From Nymphaea colorata (lineage: Eukaryota; Streptophyta; Magnoliopsida; Nymphaeales; Nymphaeaceae), in the NCBI RefSeq assembly GCF_008831285.2, contig NC_045150.1, positions 9,622,001-9,686,000 on the forward strand: 64,000 nt of DNA. Direction: 5' to 3'. Position numbers and translations under genes: made by a program. Positions 1 through 10,869 of the stretch are shown piece by piece. The notes below the pieces were generated by a model. That model made no database searches. It was not told where the DNA came from and saw nothing but the letters and a program-made list of their open reading frames with translations. The stretch's first letter is position 1. Every line of letters starts with the position of its first letter.

Positions 1-1458
1 ATCATCTTTTCCCTGATTAAAGTGATGCCCCTACATATGAAATGAAATATCTGTGAAAATTATGGAGAAATTTATATGTAATAAATGATGATATCCATAT
101 ATGGTTTTGGTGTGATTTTTGCGATTTTTTCTGGAAATACTACCAACCTGATCTATGGGGGGCGGCAGGCTAAAGGATCCATGAACAACATGGAGTCTGG
201 ATTGGGAGGCACCATTGAAATGTATTAACTCAGAGCCTTGAAGTTGAAAGAGGGGTTCAAGATTCGTTTGTGTTGCTGGTAGAAGCCAATGGGGTTACTT
301 AATGACACCCTCATTTAACCAAATGGTTTGCGAAAACTAAGTCTTAAAATGAGTTGTGCAAACTTAGTTCTATTCATGTGACATACTAAAAACCAAGTTC
401 TTTTGTGACTACTATCCACGATCTTAGGGTTTTCACTCCTTTTAGAAAAACCTAGGTTTTGTCGTTTTGTCCAAATTAGATTTTTTTTTTCCAAATTCAA
501 TTTTTGATGTCATTCAAACGGGGGTGAAGCCAGAATTTTTTTCAGGGGTGGGCCAAACAGTCGTTCGACTAGGCCAAACAATCGTTCAACTGGGCCAAAC
601 TAAATAAGAATACAAAAAATACATTAGACAATTAAAGATTTTCAAAATTTTTGATGTAATTTTTTTTTTAGTTAGTTAGGATAGGGCCACAGCCTAGGCG
701 ACTCTCCCTCCCTCCGCCGGTGCATCTAAACACTCCAAAAAGAGGCAGATCCAACATTGGCTAATATGTTTCTAACCCTAAGTAATAGAACCAAAGTCGA
801 AGGGGTCCGCAACCCTTTCATGGTTTACGTGACCACAACAATTTTTTTGGCCAGTGGCTCCAATAACTCTATACTTGTTTTTAAAACTAGAATACTTATT
901 ATAATTTAAAATTTGTCCCTTTAAAAGTTTTGAAAAATATTATTTGACTCCTGTAAAAATAATTTTGAAACACATGGTTAGACCCCGTAAAAAATGTTCT
1001 ACACAAGGCTGGAGCCTGATCCCCTAGACCTGGATCCAAATTCCTTTATAATTTTTTGGACTAAATCCAAAGCATCCTAAACTGAATCTGATTCAATTGA
1101 CTGCTGCAACCTCATCCATGCATGCCGTTGCCCGAGGAAGTCCGTCCCTCCTTAACCGGATCTAGATATTTGGCCGCACCAGGGACCCGATCATTAATTT
1201 CGGAGAATCGCCAATCTCGAAAAAAAATCAAATAAAATCTTGCGTGATTCTATCGATTGATTCTAAAGCATTGAAAGGAAAAAAACAAAAAAAATCAAAA
1301 GCAGTATCCTTTTCGGAATCATCGAATTTCGCTTTCCACCAGAATCTAAAACCTCGGACGCCGTTAAATATGAACCGAAGCAGCTTTGGACTGGTTCGAC
1401 AACGACCTAACGGTTTCATGTCTGCCCAATCCTTAATTAGGCAACATGGTTCTTCCTC

Positions 1459-1487
1459 ACACACACATATATATATATATATATATA
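1459..1487. repeat. (CA)n/(TA)n compound microsatellite
   Basis: A CA run passes directly into about ten TA units, followed by further CA-rich sequence to about 1575. It creates spurious open frames on both strands. Confidence 0.9.
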
Positions 1488-1822
1488 CTTGTACACATAC
1501 ACACATACTATCTTTCTATTTCTCTCTTTCATACATACACATGCATATATGTGCACTCACACGTACACACACATACAAAAGCCAGGTTGAACCAATACTG
1601 CTGCACAATCCACACAATCTTGCGATCTTCAACTTACCTAATTTGAAACTTCTCCCTCCATGTGGATGATATTGTTTGTTGCGGCCTATGCCACCCACCA
1701 TTTGCACTAGTGTAGTATGTTGTTAGCTTAGGCCTAACAACAAAAGTAGGGATACTCACAAAATGTTGTTGAATAAATATGCCGTAACGGGGAAGTTGTG
1801 CCTCTTCCTTCCCTTACAAGAA

Positions 1823-1843
1823 AGAGAGAGAGAGAGAGAGAGA
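1823..1843. repeat. (AG)n microsatellite
   Basis: About ten uninterrupted AG units with no gene immediately beside them. Confidence 0.9.
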
Positions 1844-1979
1844 AAATCTCGGATCTAGAAAGTCTAGCATTGTCTCAATGTTTGGAAATTTTCGGAATTT
1901 TCATTTTCCGAGGGACAATTGGAGGCTTTTTATGGTAGTTTCCAATGTGTGTTATTGAAGTACATTTGCGCGGCAGTTT

Positions 1980-2172
1980 CTGCACTACTCGAATGCATGC
2001 ATTTACAGCAGCTGTATGTTGTTTCGCGTGCTTTCCGCACTACTGGAGTCGAATGCATGCATTTACACTACCAGTATGTTGTTTCCCACACTTTTCCCAT
2101 GCTATTTCGCGCGCTTTCCCCACCACTTGAATGCATTTGCATTATTAGTATGTTGTTACGTGCGCTGTTCAC
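1980..2172. repeat. imperfect tandem repeat, about three copies
   Basis: Three diverged units start near 1980, 2037 and 2120. Each contains CACTACT/CACCACTT, GAATGCAT(GCATTT), then AGTATGTTGTTTC/TAC and a GCGYGCTTTCC-like segment. Unit lengths differ (about 57, 83 and 53 bp), so it is an old or degenerate array. The short frames across it are products of the repetition. Confidence 0.7.
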
Positions 2173-3110
2173 GTTGTTTGGATAGAGTACTCACAGAGTA
2201 TTCTTACAGCCAAACGACACTAACTTCATAATGTGTTCTACCACTTCGAACAATGTAGAAAGAAGCACCCAACAAGATTATTTCCCAGATCTCATCTCCT
2301 AATCGCATCTTCTCTTGCCTCCTCACTTTGTTTTCCCTTTTTTCCTTTTATGTAGTGATCATAATGGTGTTAATGGTTGCTAGCTTTTTCCTCTGTTTAT
2401 CCAGAGATCCTAAGGAACATAGCATTTTTCCATTTGATTCTCTTTTTTGTTTCAGCAGGGTACAAAAAATTAATTGCAAGATAGCTACGGTGGCTATTCA
2501 AATTGTGACCTGGGATAAGGGGGCCAAGAGGGGAGTTTCTGGGCCTCATCACTCTTACAGCTAACAGCAGTGAATGGAAAGATTTGGTTGAGGTGAGGGT
2601 AAAGTCATTGCTGGCGGCTTCCTGCTCTCTTCATCCTGTGGAAGCTAGCTACAGCAAGATATCTGGATATTCCTAGACATACACTGCATTAAGTCTATAT
2701 AGCCTCTAGCTAGGTAGTTGCAACTCTTGCTATATATGGTTAATCTTTGCATGCTATCTACTATACATGTTACATGGATTGAATTGACCTGCAACACTCA
2801 TTAGATTCTATGTTTCATCAAGATATCTGGTTCGCCTCAGATAGTAAAAAGGTTGAGCGCAGTAGAAAATGTTGCTTAGTTGGCTCAGATATTTAATTAC
2901 TTCTAATTAGTTCACTTGACTGGAATGGCAGATTAATTTAGTTGACACTATTATTGCAAATGAATATTGAAGAAAAATCAATTTCACTTGCTTCAGTGAA
3001 TCACTTGCTTTCACAATGAGGCCTCAGCCACCATAATGATAGTGGTGAAAGAGGTGCATAACTTTAAGCATTTACATGTTATCCCCAACCCTCGCAAATT
3101 TAGCATGTTT

Positions 3111-3415
3111 ATTTTGCTTATTACGGATCTCTTGCCATAGTCATTTGACTCTTGCTTTGTTTGATGATATATTTTGCTTGTTACGGATCTATTGATACGG
3201 TCATTCGACTCTTGCTTTGTTTGATGATATATTTTGCTTGTTATGGATCTATTGCTATAGTCATCTGATTCTTGCTTTGTTTGACGATATATTTGCTTGT
3301 TACGGATCTATTTCTATAGTCATCTGATTCTTGCTTTGTTTGATGATATATTTTGCTTGTTACGAATCTATTGCTATAGTCATTTGACTGTTGCTTTGTT
3401 TGATGATATTTACTG
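3111..3415. repeat. 60-bp minisatellite, about five copies
   Basis: Five consecutive units of 59-60 bp run from about 3115 to 3410, each built as TTACGGATCTATTG...ATAGTCAT..GA.TCTTGCTTTGTTTGATGATAT. They differ at a handful of positions per unit. Because the period is 60 bp, the minus strand reads as a 20-residue protein repeat (core YHQTKQ..DDY.NR.VTSK) inside an open frame at 3241-3639. I do not recognise the non-repeated N-terminal part of that frame and do not call it a gene. Confidence 0.85.
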
Positions 3416-6400
3416 TTGCTGACTTTTGCAACATTATCTGTGCCAACACATTTATTTTCCCTAATCTTCTTCTTAGTACTAACAAAAATTCTTGCAGCTT
3501 TTAGAATCTTCTGGTTTACATCCTCCTTCAAACGGGAGTGAAAACCAGAAAATCCAAGTGTGGCTCTTAGAATCTCAAACAAATATGAGGAGAGAGCCTT
3601 AATAAATATATCAACAAAACTGGCTGAGACGGGATCCATCGAAATGGTACTTGGCCTCTTTGGTGGATCTACTAATGTTGGGTTGCTTTTTTAGTTGCAT
3701 ATGAATTCACTGATATCATCTACTTGAGAGTTGAAAATGCAAAAGGGCAACTGAGGAAAAGATTTTTCACAATGTTAATTTCCAGACTGATATGCTTTGT
3801 TTTCCATATACCATTTTTTTTTCATGTTTTTTTTGGTGTGGGTATTTAAAAAAAAAAAACAAGTTATTTTTTTTTCAGTTTTATTTGGCTTACCTATTTT
3901 TGACATCGTTATCGCATATTTAGTGTGATATATTAAGATTTCATATTTGAAGCTTTAGAACTTCTATTCTTATTCCAAAAGCATATTCCTTTTTAGCATC
4001 CTCAAAAAATAGTAAAAAATATTCTAGGTAGATGAGTGCGACAGACTCCAAATGCTCGAACCAAGAAAGGGTGTTCATGCTCAAAGAGAATACCAAAGAG
4101 GAACATTAGATGAAAAATTAACCTCCTTAAAATTGTACATTAAGAACTATATATCGACCTTGAGTGGTTTGGTTGCACCATGACAGTATGCAAACAGATA
4201 AAAGTACGTAGCTGATTTTGTTCGCTAGTTATTTAGCTTTGAGGTTGTAGTGGAATATGTCATTTAATGCTAAAAGAATATGCAAGTTATTTAGAAAAAT
4301 ATTTGGATAAACTACCCATCAAAATTGACTCTGCTCAATTGAAACCAACTGCTTTAAACCGGAATTTGATATCTGCTGACTCTTGGGTGAAACACAAGAC
4401 AAAGAACCATCTATTACATAGCAATAAATTTGCATGTTTATAAATAAAACAAGTAGAATGATGAGTTACATTTACCTTCTTAGGACCTAAAATGGCTTGT
4501 CCCTACGATACATCAGCTGTTCACTTTGAATGTCCGTAAACTAGTTTATCTTTTCAATACAAAATGGAAACTAACACGATGAGTTCTGCAAAATTGCGCA
4601 ATCGGTGGGTGAGGCGGCTTACACTTAAAGGGTTTATAAGTACAAACCCAAGTTACAGGATGTACTGTACGTCCACTCAGTGCAAAGCAGGACAGAATGT
4701 TGGAGGCATAAAAGTATGGCCTTGGAGGTTTTACGAAGAAGGTGGTTTTCCCTAAATAAACATTAAAAAATATTTCAACGTGTGGTATATATATACATGA
4801 TATATATATATGTGCCAAACGATCTAGCAAGAGGATTTTGCAGGAAACCATTAATTCGTTTCTTCAGCAAAAAGGTTCATGAAGTGTTGGGAAGAAAATA
4901 AAATAGAAAAGAGAAAAGAGTTTAACCATGAGCATTTGTTCAACCACAGAAAAGGCTACCATCAACTTTAAAATTCATAGCTCCTCTAGCCTTTCAAAAG
5001 GAATGCTTATGCCCCTAATAAAAGGAGCTATTAACAATGGACATTGCACGCAATGGTAACTCTTATTTGATTAACTTCCATAGAATTTGGTAACTGCTAC
5101 ATCTGTTTCCTCCATTTGGATACGCCCATTATCACAGCAGCGACATTCATGCCTTCATTAATGCTACGTTGAGAGTCGCCCTAATTCTCAAAGTCATTTT
5201 CGTTCCATGCAGCTTTGGGTTTTCCTTTCAAATTCGTTCGTAAAAGAACAACAGTGAATTTTAATCCAGATACAATTTCAGATTTATTTTCATGTTCATA
5301 CAGGAGATGCATTAGGATTACATGGATATTCTCGTAGAGAGTATTTTACATTTACAGGCCTAAAACTTTTTTATAATTCTGAAAAAGAGCCTACGTTTTA
5401 CAGCTTTCTAAATAGACCACTCTTTCACGAAAACTGCCAATTAAGGTCTTGAAGGGAAACGGGCTATTATGCTAAGCTGTCAACAGAATCTGTGTGCTAG
5501 AGGCTAAAAATGACAAACAAAAATATTCCCCTTCATAAGGGCAAAATTGACATTCGAAAATGATTTCTTATGAAAAAGATGAAAATGCCCCTCTGGTGGT
5601 GAAATGGAGGAAAATGGGTTCTTGTGTTAGGGCACCCAACATCGACACCGGAACTTCTATTAATTTGAAAAAATAGAAAAAGTTAACTGCAATTTTTTTT
5701 TTTTCAAGATTTACCTCTGTCATTAGATTACACTTTTACTTGCGTTTTCCGCGTTCAAGGCCCCTACTTAGTTTTTTTATGAAAAATGTGGCTCCTTTAG
5801 GAAAATCACTAAAGTGGTTTTTTTTTTTTTTTTTTTTTCAAAATTAGGGGCAACCTGTATAGGAGAGGCGATATGATCACAAGGAAAAATACAAGTCAAC
5901 CTAAAAAATGAAAAAAAAAAACACAAAAAAAGAACACGTTTTTTTTTTAGTGTTGTTTTATTTTAGGCATGTTTTTTAATGTCAAGCTTCTCGTTTACAT
6001 TCTCAATTTTTATTTGTTGCTTATCTACTTATTTTTTTGGTGTTGTTTTACTAGTTTCTCCTTTATTCTAGGTTCCTAGTTTTTAGGATTTTCTTAAATT
6101 TTATAAAAAAAAATTATTCATATTTCTTCTCTTTTCTCGCCGTATTGCATCAAAGAAAAAAAAAACTGCCAAAGACCATATTCGTAACTATGGTTATGGT
6201 TACGAAGTATCACAACTCTCATGTCGGCATGAAGGCAAAGTATAAAACCCTGAAAGTCATTTTCTAGTTTATTCCCGTAATGCTTTTCTTAGCATGGTTT
6301 TTTATTCTTTTGCTTATTTTTATATCTGGGATTCTCTAGAAAAGAAGCAAACTGTAACTTCATAATTCGCTACCCAATTGGATCCTGTCCATATGTTTTG

Positions 6401-9309
6401 GAAAACGATTTGAATTCAGAAAATGATTTTTGACCAGTAGTTGTGAGATCGATCATGACAGCACGTGGACAGCTTATGATATGCTGTAAGGGAACTCTAT
6501 TGGCGCAAGTTCATTTCAAAGTGTACTGGATATGCCCAACATTCATGAGAAGTCGCCTAAAAATCAGGCTGGGATGCTCTGTTCACGTGTCCCACACTGC
6601 ACGACACATTTGACAGAACACATTCAGCTTCCCACTTGAACATATTAGATCCCACATGCTTTTCCTCCTTTTGATGTAACGATTATTAGTTCACTTATGC
6701 CAAAATAGAAGATGGAGTCTTTTCAATTGCAAACACAAGAGCAGATCCTCAACTGCAAATACAAGAGCAGATCTAGCATTTATCTTTGAAACTTTGTTAG
6801 TAGCGCACCTTTAGACAAGAGATATGTAAGAATATATACAGAACCTCAGAATGATATGCAGTTCCTGCTGATGGTACATAATAGATGTCAAATCCGATAA
6901 GTACGAGTTTGCTAATGAAATGGACATGATTTATAAGCTCTAATGAAACATGCGACCATATGATATTTGCAAGTATATATACAATGTATATATATTTATT
7001 TTATTTAACTGACCTGGACTCAAACCAACTTCTCTCAACGAGTCCTTTTCCAACGCATTGATTTTGACAACTCAAAATGGGGAAAGAAACAAGTAATGAG
7101 CAGGGTGCAGTGTAGTATAGTGACATTTTTCATTACTTGAAAATGTTCATGACTCAATTTTATTAAACATGATGAAGAAGGGGTCAGAAATCGCTGCATG
7201 GAGGCATATTTTGGACAAGAGATTGCCAGGGATCTGCAACTCCCAATGGAAGTGTGAACTATTGACAGCTGGGGATGAATGAATTAAACGAAAAAGAAGC
7301 GAAAACTGTTTATGTGATCAGATCACTCCTAGTGCTAGTTTACCTTCACAGTGAGTAACCGCAGATGTCAAAATCAGAGAACATGAACCCTGAAGGGAAA
7401 ATTTTAGAAGCTCAGATTCCGCGAAAGGGGAAGAAGGTGAGAACTATCATAGGGTAGGCTGCACCATCTGCGCGCAATACATGCTTACTTGAGAATAGAA
7501 ATGGACACCATATGGTTTTGACATCTTATTTGGCCTGACTGAATTATCTGAACTGAAAAAGTTTGTCACTATATTTACTGTTGCAGGAAAGTTCTGAAGC
7601 CAAAAGCTGAAAAGTGGAGCAATTTGTTTATCAAAGGTAGTTTTTTCTGAAGTTGGTAATAGAAGCTGTCACAGTCTTGGCATTGAGTTCGGAATTGAAA
7701 CATTTCATGATCACAGGGAGGAAAAATCTCAGGTTATCTTCTATCAAAACCATGATCCAGTAAATCCATGGAGGAAATACAGTTTGTTTGTGAAGCAGAA
7801 ATTGGTACATTTATCAATGTATCTCAGGAGATAGCACTACCATTTCTCTTTCTTACAAATGCCACCAAGAATTTTCTACTGCACAGAGCACAATATATCA
7901 TTGTATGAAGATGAATGAAACCAGCCAATAATTTCATTTTCTGCCATGGGAACATCAAGTTATTTGCACTCTTCAGAATTTTTGGGGTGCTTATCGCCAG
8001 AATTTAGAGCAGGTATCTATATACCACAATGTTTACTACTCAGCAACGCATGCTATATTTTAAAGCATTCTGAATAAAATACTTCTGATTTACAGATAAT
8101 GATTCGAAGAATAATTTAAAAACAAAAATTCCCTTGCTTCAAATTTAAAAGGACGGCAGCAAAAGAATGTTACTGGCACCCCCATTCTGTAGATAAACAA
8201 CAGTCACTAGCTGTTCGGTGCAGCAAATATAGAAATAAATGTACGAGAAAGAGCCACTCAAATAACAGGTAAATTTGGTGCAGCAGATGTGTAAATCAGT
8301 GAACGAGAAAGAGCAACTCAGATACAGCGAAATTTTGTGCTTCCTTTGCTCTCTTTCAGAACAAATTTGGAAGACGAGAAGACATTCAAATTGCATAAAA
8401 CGTTATTACTGCCTTCTCCGTTTCTGATAGAAACATGAGTAATTCATGACCACTTGATGCAAGAAAATAGTAAGGAATTCGAACCACAGTTACCAGCTAA
8501 CTGAACATACAAATGAAGATTTTGAAGAACATGACGGGATTCAAGGAAATGATATAGAGAACGAAGTCAATTGGAAGCATAGAAGTGGGTTTCTTCCCTA
8601 CAATGATTCGAAGCATCATATGCAGCTGTACATTATGAAACCAACGGCAAAATGCATCCATAGCACACACATGAGTGCAACTAGGATCACAGAAAATTCG
8701 ACAAGGTAAGAAAAAGACTGCCATTTTCAGAGGCGATCATGGTCACGTAAAGAGAATAACTTTCAGATTTATAAAGATGTCGATTTGTTTCTGTTTTTCG
8801 GTCAAGATGCAACGTTAGTGTCATAAAACTAAGTGGAAGGAATCCACAAAGGAACACCAGAAAACCACAGGATAACTTAGAAAAGCCAGTGAAAGTCCAC
8901 CACTCAAAGATACATAAACAGCATTTTCCTTTATACGACCTTAAATTCACGGAGAAACGAAACGAACAATGAAAGCGAACAAGCAAGAGGGATACACAAT
9001 GGCAACAAAGGAAATCAAGTTCGTAATGGAAAACTTACACGCATTCATCCAAAACCATAAAAGTCTGGTTACAAAAGATCCTCAAACAGAGTTCGTCCAA
9101 AAAACAAGGACGATTGCAAGGGCTACACATCCCCTTCCAAATGTTGCAAACCGTGATTCTTCATTTCGATCTGTAAATTCTTCTAGCAAAGCATCAACCC
9201 ATGTCTTTGCATATGACGGCTACCCATTAGAGATTTAAGGCCAAAAAGCACACATTACAGAGAAGCCAAAAGAGAAAAAGGTTTAACAACATGAAAGCAT
9301 CTCCAGTGC
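3416..9309. other. intergenic, no gene recognised
   Basis: Long AT-rich stretch with homopolymer T and A runs (for example 5820-5840). No RNA gene, TE coding region or conserved protein segment is recognisable on either strand. The minus-strand hydrophobic frames at 8145-8990 have no recognisable motif or plausible splice structure. The part nearest 9309 will include the 3' UTR of the desaturase gene. Confidence 0.55.
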
Positions 9310-10662
9310 TCAACCATGGGTGTTGACTGCTTCCCAGAGCAGATTCCTCGGCGGCAGGTCTGTGAATTGTCTTGCCTCTAATGCTGCTGTCCTCAGCGTC
9401 TTAAGCGTTAAGAAATTCGCTTCAAGAAACGATACACTGGTATACGGGAGCCCATGTTTCTTGCACAGAGACCTCACTAGGGGTGCAATTTTCCTGAGTT
9501 GGCAACGGGGGAGACGAGGAAACAGATGGTGCTCGATCTGAAACTGCAAACCTCCATGGAACCAATCCATCCAAGGGGGACACTTTATATCAAGGGTCCC
9601 CTGAGTCTGGACCTCAAACCAATCATTCGCAGTGGGCTTACCCACATACACCATTGACGAGAAATGGTTCAAACAGAACTGCACATGCTGGATCCCCGTC
9701 ACGGCCAAGCTACAGACAACAAAGATCACCCTCTCTGTCCAGTTGGGCAGGCATGAAACCAAGTATGTGTACCAGATCCAGAACACCAAGATCCCTAAAA
9801 TCTCCTGTCCCCTGTTGGGCACCTTCTTCTTCGAGAGCAACAAAACTATAGACTGCGCAAAGAGATTGATCCTAGCAAAGCACATCACAGGGTAGAATGT
9901 CAAATGCTGGTAGCTCACAAGGAACCTAGCAAGCCCATCAAAGGCCATCTGCCTCCCATAGAAATATGAGGTGAGGGACTGGAATAACTTAGAGGAGACG
10001 GCAAAGAGAGGCATGTGTTGCAGGTCCGGATCAAAATCCAGGCTATTGCAGGCAATGTGGTGTGCATTGTGGTTCCTCTTCCACCACTCGATGCTGATCC
10101 CGGTCAAGCAGTTGCCAGACAGGACCTGAGCGAACCTGTTCAAGGCCGTGTTCTTGATGAATTTGTGGTGTCCAGAGTCATGGCCGATCCACCCACTCTG
10201 GATCCACACAAAACCCATCAAGCAACCAGAACCGACATGCACCCAGAAATCCTGGGACCCCAAAACGCCATAGAAACAGAGAAAGAGCATGGAGAACATG
10301 AACAAGGCGGAGAGATAGACGAAGACGCCGTTTCTCTCAAAGGACCCAGATTTGGCCAACTCATTGACAAGCCTCCTGTAGTCGCTTGAGACCTCGGAAA
10401 CCTTGTAGCCCTCGAGATACCCAACAAGGAATCTGTCAAGGAACTTCCATGCAGTGCCAGGATGGTAGGCAACGAATGCATCCGTCACGTCCTGGCCTGC
10501 AAGATTCAGCAATGGCAAGTCACCACCAGGATGGTCCTTGAGCCAACCAGTGACGTCGTAGACCTTGCCCTGGATGGAGACCCAGAGGTCCTTCTCAGAG
10601 TTGTGCTTCTGGAGCTCCTGGAGGGTAATGTACCTCTTGGCCATGGGAGCGGAGGCAGCCAT
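9310..10662 (-). CDS. SLD: sphingolipid delta-8 (long-chain base) desaturase, cytochrome b5 fusion
   Basis: Complete intronless gene of 450 aa, close to the roughly 449 aa of Arabidopsis SLD1. Its expected role is to introduce the delta-8 double bond into the long-chain base of sphingolipids at the ER, with electrons from its own N-terminal cytochrome b5 domain. That domain shows the heme-ligand HPGGD at residues 44-48 and a second heme histidine in AYHPG near residue 67. The membrane desaturase domain has all three di-iron histidine boxes: HDSGHH at 161-166, HNAHH at 198-202, and QIEHH at 375-379, where Gln replaces the first His as is normal for front-end desaturases. The C-terminus NTHG matches the family. 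The start is the first ATG in frame (10662, context CCAATGGC). A second ATG six codons later is possible. The open frame upstream of 10662 contains no ATG. Confidence 0.95.
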   Translation of the reverse strand: MAASAPMAKRYITLQELQKHNSEKDLWVSIQGKVYDVTGWLKDHPGGDLPLLNLAGQDVTDAFVAYHPGTAWKFLDRFLVGYLEGYKVSEVSSDYRRLVNELAKSGSFERNGVFVYLSALFMFSMLFLCFYGVLGSQDFWVHVGSGCLMGFVWIQSGWIGHDSGHHKFIKNTALNRFAQVLSGNCLTGISIEWWKRNHNAHHIACNSLDFDPDLQHMPLFAVSSKLFQSLTSYFYGRQMAFDGLARFLVSYQHLTFYPVMCFARINLFAQSIVLLLSKKKVPNRGQEILGILVFWIWYTYLVSCLPNWTERVIFVVCSLAVTGIQHVQFCLNHFSSMVYVGKPTANDWFEVQTQGTLDIKCPPWMDWFHGGLQFQIEHHLFPRLPRCQLRKIAPLVRSLCKKHGLPYTSVSFLEANFLTLKTLRTAALEARQFTDLPPRNLLWEAVNTHG

Positions 10663-10850
10663 TGGAGTGCAGCCCGAGTTTTTCCTCCCAACCCCCAACC
10701 TGATGATGCAGGGACAGCCTCCCTCTTCGTCTTCCTCCTTTGTTGGGGTTGAAGGGGGGAAAACCGTCCCCTTTCTGTGGGATGGAAGCCGAGAGAAAAG
10801 CCAAAGGCTATAACGTTCCGGGAGATCAAGAAGAAGGGAAACCGAATGCT

Positions 10851-10859
10851 ATTTTTATA
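10851..10859 (-). promoter_or_regulatory. TATA box of the sphingolipid desaturase gene
   Basis: TATAAAAAT on the minus strand, about 190 bp upstream of the chosen ATG. It would put transcription start near 10820 and give a 5' UTR of about 160 nt. It is the only canonical TATA motif in the interval. The assignment is by position and motif only. Confidence 0.6.
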
Positions 10860-10869
10860 AACATTTTGA

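Larger units (their letters stand above)
1..3110. other. intergenic, repeat-rich, no gene seen
   Basis: I see no credible gene. Short open frames are interrupted and match no family I recognise. Positions 530-600 carry a short tandem motif (two copies of a GGCCAAAC...GTTC unit) just after a GGGGTGAAGCCAGAATTTTT stretch, which resembles the end of a dispersed plant repeat. The microsatellites and the tandem repeat listed separately are the only structured parts. Confidence 0.6.

Noticed and set aside
1244-1669. 141-codon frame across the CA/TA microsatellite
   Set aside because: Its middle is Tyr-Ile and His-Thr repeats from the microsatellite; no recognisable protein sequence.
3111-3415. CRISPR-like array
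   Set aside because: The units abut directly with no unique spacers and the host is a plant; it is a minisatellite.
10015-10829. several plus- and minus-strand frames over the desaturase gene
   Set aside because: They are shadows of the strongly supported desaturase frame and its leader.
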